DNA of 64,000 bases, taken from assembly GCF_963082655.1 (NCBI RefSeq), contig NC_081553.1, forward strand, positions 48,853,728 to 48,917,727. Reading direction: 5' to 3'. Source of the DNA: Stomoxys calcitrans (taxonomy: Eukaryota > Arthropoda > Insecta > Diptera > Muscidae). Positions within the stretch are counted from its first letter, which is position 1, and each line of letters begins with the position of its first letter. The position numbers and the translations under genes were made by a program. The notes beneath the pieces are model-generated. The model searched no databases. It was given only the letters and a program-made list of their open reading frames with translations, and was not told the DNA's origin. Below are positions 56,922-64,000 of the stretch, one piece after another.

Positions 56922-57454
56922 TAAATATTTTTCTCAAAGCATATCGTAAGTCGACATAACATTCAACCTACATATGTCTAGACACTCTTATTTATTCTGA
57001 GGTAGCAATGCTCTTCTCTTTCCTCCTGCTCTTCTAGCCCAAGTGGTTGGGATATGCATAATGTGCCTAAACTGTGTCTATTGAAAGTTTCAAAAAAAAC
57101 CCATCCTTCAATGTAAACTGAATACCAAACACCAACGAATTGTTTGTTTTTGACAGTAAATTTTTCGTTTTGTTATTTTTAAACAAAAGTAAAATATCTT
57201 TTTGGCATAAATGAATTTGAATTGTGATGAAAAAAAAATGAAAAACTTTTTAATTGAATCATGTTATCTGTCATAGAAATGAATACATTTTTGAGTCGCC
57301 ATGAAATCGAGAAATTTGTTCAAATAAACACATATTCAAATATGATGTTGTTCATTTGGGACAGTGAATAAATTTGTAGCCAAATTGAAATTGTTCACTA
57401 ACATGGAGATTTTAAAAAACTGAGGTAATCAAAGTTCAAAAAATTTGTAAAAAT
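56922..57454. other. Unique AT-rich DNA, no gene seen
   Basis: No repeats or supportable frames. Contains an A-run near 57228-57240. Confidence 0.5.
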
Positions 57455-57763
57455 TGTAAATTTTGTTCATGAACATTCCACTAAGGAACAGGGGCAAATT
57501 TCTCACATATCAATGAGTGCAGTCCGATTCAAGTTTAAGCTCAATGATAAGGGGCCTACTTTTTATAGCCGAATCCGAACGGCGTGCCCTAGTGCCACAC
57601 CACTTTGAAGAGAAGTTTTACACGGCATAGTACCTCACAAATATTGCCAACATTGGGAGGGGAAAAGCACCGCTGAAAATTTTTACTGATGGTCTCACCA
57701 GGATTCGAACCTAGGCGTTCAGCGTCATGGGCGGACATGCCAGCCTCTGCGCTACGGTGGCCT
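57455..57763 (-). mobile_element. tRNA-derived SINE, copy j
   Basis: Reverse-strand full-length copy: 'attttgttcatgaacattcc', 'actaaggaacaggggcaaat', 'agccgaatccgaacggcgtg', 'caccaggattcgaacctagg', 'tgcgctacggtggcc'. Both box regions are intact. Confidence 0.93.
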
Positions 57764-58204
57764 TCTAATAAACCCTACCCTTAACAATCTTTATGAATTA
57801 TTCTATGAAGCTAAACTTAAACCAAGTTTTGTCATTGTATCAAAGTTATGCCAAACAATTGAGTCAAGTACTTGAGTCAGTCAATTGTAGGCTATACAAA
57901 GCCAATTGTTGATCTCAAAAATGTATGCTTAAACAATGCACATACAATAAAAATATAATTAAATGTGCATAGATGAATGCTGGATAGTAGAATAATAATA
58001 ATGATAATAATAGTACTGACAACACAGAAATAAAACAATAGCCCTTATAACACATCATGCAAGCACACTGATCATAAATTGAATAGGGTAAACATAGGGC
58101 CAATCACAACTTAACTGACTTTTCCTCTAGCCAAACTCTCAAAAGTTTTCCAAGCGCCTTTATTTACTGCGGTCCTTCGGGCATTTCTAAACCTAATTTC
58201 GAGA
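57764..58204. other. Unique DNA, no gene seen
   Basis: AT-rich spacer; the minus frame 57915-58103 lacks a domain. Confidence 0.45.
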
Positions 58205-58424
58205 TGTCCTAGGGTACTTAGGATAACAGCTTACGTTAGGTTAGGTTGAAAAGAGGGTGCAGATATTAATCCGCACCATGCCTCTATGGACATGCACCTA
58301 AGCCAGAAATCGGCTTGTTGTGCGCTCTATAAAGCAACCTCCAAAAAGAAAATTTTAAGTTAGGAATTCCGTGCTACTTACAAAATCCTTAAGTGTTTTC
58401 AATAACACAATGATGAGACGTTGG

Positions 58425-58597
58425 AGCATTTCCTTTATCATTGCCCGGCTTTCGCGTACAGATACTGGCACTTAGATGGAGACACAATACCAGACATGAA
58501 CCAACTTCCCTAAGTTGGATCATGTCTGGTATTGTGTCTCCACCTAAGTGCCGGTATCTGTTGTACGCGAAAGCCGGGCAATGACAAAGGAAATGCT
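58425..58597. repeat. Imperfect 83/86-bp fold-back repeat
   Basis: Arm 58425-58507 pairs with 58512-58597 around the loop CCCT (58508-58511). Differences are few, including a 3-base insertion (TTG near 58561) and one mismatch near the loop. A further direct copy of the second arm, loop included, lies at 58601-58690, and a short third copy at about 58730-58772. All copies derive from the NLTR-1 segment encoding the H..C..CPAF tail. Confidence 0.9.
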
Positions 58598-58919
58598 TCC
58601 AACTTCCCTAAGTTAGATCATGTCTGATATTGTGTATCCACCTAAGTGCCGGTATCTGTACGCGAAAGCCGGGCAATGACAAAGGAAATACTCCAACGTC
58701 TCATCATTGTGGTATTGAAAACAATTTAGGAAAGCCTGGCAATGACAAAGGAAATGCTCCAACGTCTCATCATCTTCCCCACATGGCTATTCTGACCTTT
58801 TTCTTGCTTTCTTTCAGTAATAGCCTCGACTTCTCACAGTCTGGATCCCCCCATAGGATTTTCGCCGTCCTACTGATCGTTTCGCTGTTCCACAATGTTG
58901 CATGCGCGTTCGTCGCCCA

Positions 58920-59640
58920 CTCCCTTAACTCGAACAGTGTCGACGCGAAAGGCTTCGGGTTAACCAAGTTTATTGACGGCAGTCCTCTGGCCTTCACCGT
59001 CAAATCGTCTGCCCTTTCATTTCCCCTTACTCCGTTATGACCCGTCACCCAAACGATGCGGATTTTCCCATCCTCAGAGAAGCCATTAATCTCCTTCTTA
59101 CACTGCAAGACTGTTCGTGACCTTATCGTCCTGGTTGTTATTGCCCTTATGGCAATTTTACTGTCCCTTAACATGGACTGCTTCGACCCGAAAGGTTTCG
59201 GGTTAACCAAGTTTATTGACGCCAGTCCTCTGGCCTTCACCGCCAAATCGTCTGCCCTTTCATTTCCCCTTACTCCGTTATGGCCCGGCACCCAAACTAT
59301 GCGGATTTTTCCATCCTCAGAGAAGCCGCTAACCTCCTTCTTACACTGCAAGACTGTTCGTGACCTTACCGTCCTGGTTGTTATTGCCTCTATGGCATTT
59401 TTACTATCCCTTAACTCTGACTGCGTCGATCCGAAAGGCTTCGGGTTAACCAAGTTTATTGGCGGTAGTCCTCAGGCCTTCACCGCCAAATCGTCTGCCC
59501 TTTCATTTCCCCTTACTCCGTTATGGCCGGCAGCCAAACTATTCGGATTTTCCTATACTCAGAGAAGGCGTTAATCTCCTTCTTACACTGCAAGACTATT
59601 CGTGACCTTACCGTCCTGGTTGTTATTGCCCTTATGTCCT
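58920..59640 (-). repeat. Tandem ~243-bp RNase H module, three copies
   Basis: The landmark 'gatttt(c/t)c' in the IRIVW codons falls at 59061, 59304 and 59546, giving a period of 242-243 bp (81 codons). Each unit encodes 'AIRAITTRTVRSRTVLQCK', 'KIRIVWVPGHNGVRGNERAD' and 'GLPSINLVNPKPFGS'. The first two units are still in one open frame of 227 codons (58770-59453). Ordinary copies at 21190-21848 and 62811-63447 have one module. Confidence 0.92.
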
Positions 59641-60999
59641 GTTTACTGTCGGTAAAGATGTTCACACTCGACGTCCTCACGTTAGCACCACACCACTTCA
59701 TGCATTCCGTGATCGCCCGAATATCCGCCTGCAGGACCGTATTATGATCAGGCAGGCTAAAACAGATCTCAGTCGCTTGGTTCTCAATATAAACCCCCAG
59801 GCCCACTCTGTCCTCTAGCTTTGATCCATCTGTGTAACATGATCTTCCTGATGGCAATACTAGGTTTCCGTCAATCCAAGACTGTGCCGATGGCAGCAGT
59901 GCCTAGCACTAGACTTCAAGGTTCATCTCAGGTATCCGATCGGAAACCTCTTCCCTTTCTTCCAGGTTTTCTATCGTCACCTCGATTATACCGCGATGAT
60001 ATGAGCTGCTCCCATTCTCAATCCATTCTCCCATCGCCTTAAATCTCATAGCCGCAGTGGCTGTCTCACACTTAATCTGTATGTCAATGGGTCGGATATC
60101 TAGAATAGTCTCTAGTATCCTAGTGGGCGTGGTCCTTATCGCTCCGCCTATGCCAAGACAACATGTTCTCTGAACCTGTTGTATGTTGCACTTTCAGTCC
60201 ACCAAACTACTGAGGCGTAAGTAAGTAATGGTCTAATCACGCTCCTGTAGAGTCACTGTACTATCCTTGGATTCAGGACCCATTTCGTGCCTACGGCCCG
60301 TCTACATAGTGCCCAACATCTCAGAGCCTTCTCAGTACGCTCCTGAATGTGACACTTCAAATTCAGTTTCCTGTTCAAGATCACACCTAAATATTTGACC
60401 TTGTCAGGTATCGACATCGTCTTTTTTAGGAAACATGGTCCTTTAAATTGGCCCACCTTCATCTTCCTCGTGAACAGGCATATTTCAGTCTTCTCTGGGT
60501 TAACATTGAGACCTCTGGGTCTAGTCCAGTCATGTGCCATATGCAAGACCGTTTCGGCCTTTCTGCATAGCTCGTTTGGATCCTTACCTCTTAGAAGTAT
60601 TATAACATCGTTTGCGTAGCACAAGGGTTCAAATCCCTCCTCAGTCAGCATCCGTAATAGGTCATTTATGGTGGTCACTCATTGGGGTGGCGATAAAATG
60701 CCCCCCTGTGGCGTGCCCTGTGCCACTTTCTCCCCTATATTTATGCCATGCAACACACAATTTATCCACCTGTTCCTTAGCATATGGTTTATCCAGTCTC
60801 TAAGGACAGGGTCCACCCGGTACTGGTCTAAAGATTGGATCAGAGTGTCGCTCCGCACTTTGGATCAGAGTGTCGCTCGTTTTGGCATCGAAGGATGCTT
60901 CTATTCTATGCGCAACCTCGTGCAGGGCAGTCTCCACCGATCTTCCCTTGACATAGACATGCTGTTTGTATTTAAGCAGTTTGCTGGATGTCATAACAG

Positions 61000-61153
61000 C
61001 TTAACTAAACTGGGGTTTTATATTGTAAAAGATCAGTGTATATATTTTTTGATAGCACTGTGGCCATTGAGTTTGATTTTTGGTGGACAAGATTGTGTTG
61101 ATGTTTACAAGTCCTAATGTGAAAAACTTCTTCAAGAACTTTGGCCTTGTCCA
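61000..61153. other. Junction spacer
   Basis: Short AT-rich stretch between the truncated 5' edge of NLTR-1 and a SINE tail. No gene seen. Confidence 0.4.
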
Positions 61154-61375
61154 CGGCAAATTTGCCCATAAACATACCATTAAAGAGCAGAGACCAATTT
61201 CCACACATCAATGAGTGCTGCCTGATTCAAGTTTAAACTCAATGATAGGGGGCCTCCTTTTTATGGCCGAGTCCGAACGGCGTGCTGCAGTACGACACCT
61301 TTTTGGGGAGAAGTTTCTACATAGTACCTCACATATGTTGCCAGCTTTAGGAGGGGATAACCACCAATGAAAATG
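61154..61375 (-). mobile_element. SINE 3' two-thirds, copy k
   Basis: 'cggcaaatttgcccataaac', 'cacatcaatgagtgctgcct', 'ggccgagtccgaacggcgtg' and 'gccagctttaggaggggata'. The tRNA-like head is missing beyond 61375. Confidence 0.85.
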
Positions 61376-62672
61376 ATCAGCGCCATAAGCTGGACAAGAT
61401 GACTGACATGCCATCTTGTCCATTTCTCCAATTCCGCCTCTATATGCTTTCATCAAAATTTGGGTCTTCTTTTAACACTTTTTCCCATCAACATCTATGC
61501 GTCAAATTTGTCATATTTCTATGCCCTAGATTATCTCAATTTCCTTCTCGTATGCTATTTCTCACCAGTGTACAGCATTGAAATATAAAGCTGTATCATT
61601 TGTGACTGAAACATTGTAGGCCTGCACAAGTGCAGAAAAATGCCTTTAGTAATATCCCTCCAAACATTTTCTATCGTGCGAGTCACTAAATCTGCACTCA
61701 AGGAAGTTGAAAACAATCTCAGGCGATATCATTTTTTACTCTAATTAGTGTCTCGGTACGGGAGAAAACGTTCCACTTGGCGATATATACCCATGAGTGA
61801 CTAAATAGGGACTAAAAAAAGTGTAAAATTCGATTATCAACGTCATTTATAAAAATAAATTTTTATTTGCCAAATGTTTTTTTTTACCTTTTAGAGTGAG
61901 GCTAATTTTTATTTCTCTTTCTAATTTACTTCTTTTTCAAATCAAGATTAATAATCGAAGATTTTCTTTGCAATGATTTTCCCTGACTGGGATTTGAACA
62001 GCCAACCTTACGATTGTGAGGCGTATGCTATCCCTCTGTGCTACCGGCCTTTCTTCATTACAAAGGCTAAGTTAACATACATTCTCTTATTTGGGGTATT
62101 TTGAGTTAGCGTCCAAAACAACGACAAAAAATCTATTTTTAAATTTGTAGCAATAGCAGTTGATTATGAGAAACTAATTAGCGAAACATGAATGATAGAA
62201 TTCCGACAGTAATGTATTTTGTTGTTGTAAATCTTGAAATCTCTACAAACTATCATACAAAAGGACCTAAAAAGTGACTATTCTGGGAGGGAGTGAGAAA
62301 GTCACTTCCAAATGTTTGGAGGGATAGCCTCTATACAATTTGCTCACCGAGAAAACTCGCATACATACACATGCGCATACACAAGTGCTGTTACAAACAA
62401 TGCAATGTCAACGTTAATAAATTCAACATAAATTTAGGCCTTCTTCATTCTCCCAATTGCAACAAAAGCACTTTAAAGCAAAGCCATCTCTATGGGAAAA
62501 GTGTACATATTTACTTGAATGCAACATATACATGCATATCTAAACACACATATACATAGGGTATATATCAGGTGTTTCAGTGTTGCCACAGTGTTTTTCG
62601 AGACGAGATAATGAAAACGGGGAAAGAAAAGACTAAACCCAAAAAAAAAAAAATAAATAATTTTTGTTATTT
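61376..62672. other. Unique AT-rich DNA with one tRNA-like patch
   Basis: Repeat-poor. Contains an A-run near 62640-62653 and 'catacacatgcgcatacaca' near 62363-62383. The 88-codon frame 62293-62559 has no recognised domain. Confidence 0.5.
61982..62052 (-). repeat. tRNA-like head, possibly a second SINE family
   Basis: On the minus strand: 'ggccggtagcacagagggat' (A-box-like, parallel to the SINE head), 'agcatacgcctcacaatcgt' and 'ctgttcaaatcccagtc' (B-box-like). Spacing between boxes suits a Pol III internal promoter. I could not fold a regular T-stem, so a functional tRNA gene is unlikely. The sequence beyond the head does not match the main SINE body. Confidence 0.5.
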
Positions 62673-62780
62673 TTAGCTGAACCGGGCCGGCACGGCAAAC
62701 TTATCCTTTGAAAATTCATTTTCGACAATAAAAGAGCTATTAGTGAAATAAAATGAAAATTTATGTCGTTTAACTAACTT
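62673..62780 (-). repeat. Possible family E terminus
   Basis: 'agctgaaccgggccggcac' resembles the complement of the family E end ('gggcccggttcggctagt' at 45215-45232). Only a short stretch is recognisable. Confidence 0.35.
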
Positions 62781-62810
62781 CATGACAATACAAATGCTTT
62801 TATTTTATTT

Positions 62811-63450
62811 CTCTGAGGAAGGCACAATCCGCATCGTTGGGGAGCCGGACCATAAGGGAATAAGGGGGAATGATAGGGCAGACGAATTGACAGTGAAAGC
62901 CAGAGGACTGCCGTCAATAAACTTGGTTAACCCGAAGCCTTTCGGGTCAACGCAGTCTGAGTTAAGGGCGTGGGCGATAAACGTGCATGTAACACTGTGG
63001 AACAGCGAAACAGTTGGTAGTAAGGCGAAAATCCTATGGGGTTATCAGGATGGTGAGAGGAAGTAAGAAGGAGGTCAGTATAGCTTTTGGTATCATAAGG
63101 GGACATATAGGACTACGAGCTCACTTATATTATATATACGGCATGTGATAGCATGTGGGGAAAATGATGAGACGATGTCATTGGCAGGCTTTCACGGGCA
63201 ATGGCATAGGAAATGACACCGGTGCTTAGGTGGGGACACAATACCAGACATGAACCAACTAAGGGGAGTGCTATGGAAAACGATTAAGGATTTTCTAAAT
63301 AGCACGGATTTCCTAACTTAAAATTTTCTTTTTTGCGGTTACTTTTTTAGTTTTTAGAGCGCACAACAAGCCGATTGCTGGCTTAGGTGTACGTCCATAG
63401 TGTCATGAGGCGTATTAATATCTGCACCCTCTTTTCAACCTAAACTAACC
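62811..63450 (+). pseudogene. NLTR-1 3' end in plus orientation, 5'-truncated
   Basis: Begins inside RNase H with 'TIRIVGEPDHKGIRGNDRAD', then 'GLPSINLVNPKPFGSTQSEL', 'RAWAINVHVTLWNSETVGSK' and 'AKILWGYQDGERK'. A frameshift then gives 'VSIAFGIIRGHIGLRAH' and a decayed Cys tail near 63160-63210. The 3' UTR ('gcgcacaacaagccgattgc') ends 'ttttcaacctaaactaaccc' at 63434-63451. It has a single RNase H module, which shows the ancestral arrangement of the copy at 58205-60995. 5' truncation within RNase H is typical of incomplete reverse transcription. Confidence 0.87.
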
Positions 63451-63592
63451 CAATCTTAAATACCTGTCATTTGAGGCCCTAATTGCAATAGTCAGCAAAT
63501 ATGTCCAGTTTGGTAGGTGGTTCCTAAAAACTGTCAACATGGTGCTCCATCTTCTTTGAGCCCCAAATTGTCATGGTAAGCAAATTTGTCCG

Positions 63593-63680
63593 GATATCAA
63601 CATTCGGGACTAACGGTCTAACCCCAATAACAAACGCCAATGCTATTGGGGTTAGACCGTTAGTCCCGAATGTTGATATC
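63593..63680. repeat. Perfect 37-bp inverted repeat (hairpin)
   Basis: Arms 63593-63629 and 63644-63680 are exact reverse complements, with a 14-nt loop (63630-63643). The left arm begins GATATCAACATTCGGGACTA. Confidence 0.95.
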
Positions 63681-63731
63681 AGATTCGTGCTCTACTCTTT
63701 GATCCCCATATTTCCATAGTCCATTTGATCC

Positions 63732-63771
63732 CCATATTTCCATAGTCTGTTTGTCGACTATGGAAATATGG
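63732..63771. repeat. Perfect 16-bp inverted repeat beside a direct repeat
   Basis: Arms CCATATTTCCATAGTC (63732-63747) and its complement (63756-63771), loop of 8 nt. The left arm is also directly duplicated with its flank ('tttgatccccatatttccat' near 63699 and 63724). Confidence 0.93.
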
Positions 63772-64000
63772 AAATATGTCCAGTTTGGGGGGATGTTTTG
63801 AAGAATAGGGCTATCACTTAGTGACTAAAATATAAAATATATCAGATTCGTGCTCAACTCTAAAATACTTTTAATTTGAGCCCCATATTGCAATGGTCAG
63901 CACTTACGGCCTCTTTGGTAGGTGTTATGGGGGTGGAGTCGACATTTTGTACTTTACTCCCAAAGACCATTTCATTTGAAACCCATATGGTCCTAAAGTT

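Larger units (their letters stand above)
58205..60995 (-). pseudogene. NLTR-1 non-LTR pol: RT, duplicated RNase H, 3' UTR
   Basis: Largest retrotransposon copy here. From 60995 down: 'QHVYVKGRSVETALHEVAH' and 'RIEASFDAK' (RT finger), a deletion, then 'ATGGHFIA'-type remains of the motif B region and 'NDLLRMLTEEGFEPLCYAND' followed by 'VIILLRGKDPNELCRKAE' (catalytic box; YAND instead of YADD). Next are 'RGLNVNPEKTEICLFTRK', 'VKYLGVILNRKLNLKCHI', 'RCWALCRRAVGTKWVLNPR', a decayed thumb (59860-60250), and RNase H 'CYTDGSKLEDRVGLGVY', 'LQADIRAITECMKWC', 'SSVNIFTDSKQDIRAI'. The block from TDSK to NPKPFGS is repeated in tandem (58920-59640). The tail is 'TAKILWGDPDCEKSRLLLKE' and 'KKKVRIAMWGR', then a rearranged C..CPAF region (58410-58780). 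The 3' UTR ends with a CCTAA-type tail at 58235-58247. The APE domain and ORF1 are missing. It clearly cannot move by itself. Confidence 0.88.
63451..64000 (-). repeat. Family D dispersed repeat, reverse orientation
   Basis: 'gagccccatattgcaatggt', 'agcaaatttgtccgg', 'cagattcgtgctctactctt' and 'ttcatttgaaacccatat' are complements of the family D phrases. It contains two perfect hairpins. It runs off the window. Confidence 0.75.

Noticed and set aside
58630..59574. Plus-strand frames of 136 and 172 codons
   Set aside because: Antisense to the RNase H modules of NLTR-1, which carry recognisable catalytic motifs on the minus strand.

Overview
The window reads as repeat-dominated intergenic or intronic DNA from a fly nuclear genome, most likely a calyptrate (muscid-like) fly. 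The grounds are the AT-rich spacers, the mix of elements (tRNA-derived SINE, mariner-type MITE, RTE-like and RNase H-bearing non-LTR retrotransposons, DINE-1/Helentron-like repeats with a tandem ~153-bp core), and the absence of any bacterial or organellar gene. The species call rests on recalled repeat styles, not on a search. I find no intact host protein-coding gene in 64 kb. Every recognisable protein fragment belongs to a transposable element, and each copy whose catalytic or core region can be read is broken. One possible non-coding host exon lies at 42409-42578.

Layout. 1-1664: DINE-like repeats in two orientations. 1665-2950: unique DNA. 2950-3530: a second dispersed repeat (family D). 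3534-6425: DINE-like repeats with a nested MITE and a 153-bp array. 7441-8385: RTE-like reverse transcriptase remnant, cut off by another DINE-like array. 9090-11225: DINE 3' end, a duplicated block with a perfect hairpin, and a degraded antisense DUF4780-like ORF1. 12763-14597: DINE and family D. 14597-15850: antisense non-LTR pol with its RT core deleted. 16935-17665: family D with a perfect hairpin. 18743-23850: SINEs, a DINE array with a nested MITE, a non-LTR 3' end, and a 51-bp minisatellite split by a SINE. 24404-31052: MITEs, an R1-like remnant, a SINE and a very old non-LTR. 33520-37610: DINE array, RTE 3' half, a DINE copy with an expanded internal microsatellite, and a TTTTA array. 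38620-42234: family C and the most complete DINE-like element. 43461-48420: SINE, MITE, family E, a tandemly rearranged Tc1/mariner-type transposase, a non-LTR 3' end, and family D. 49615-52545: DINE copy with a MITE in its terminus, RTE endonuclease, family C. 53181-56921: SINE, non-LTR RT/RNase H, a ~1-kb CTCTA array, DINE. 57455-63447: SINEs and a large antisense non-LTR with tandemly duplicated RNase H sequence, then a sense copy of its 3' end. 63450-64000: family D with two more perfect hairpins.

How it fits together. The families are nested: MITEs sit inside DINE units and termini, SINEs inside a minisatellite and inside family E. That gives a relative order of insertion. Three processes recur: tandem amplification inside elements (153-bp core, 243-bp RNase H block, 274-bp transposase block, 51-bp minisatellite), expansion of short motifs at element edges (GTCCGTCCGCCT, TTTTA, CTCTA), and short perfect fold-back inversions. 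I see no convincing undescribed functional system. The best leads are the DINE-like core arrays with a 306-bp higher-order period, the recurrent fold-backs, and the CCTAA-type tails of two non-LTR families.
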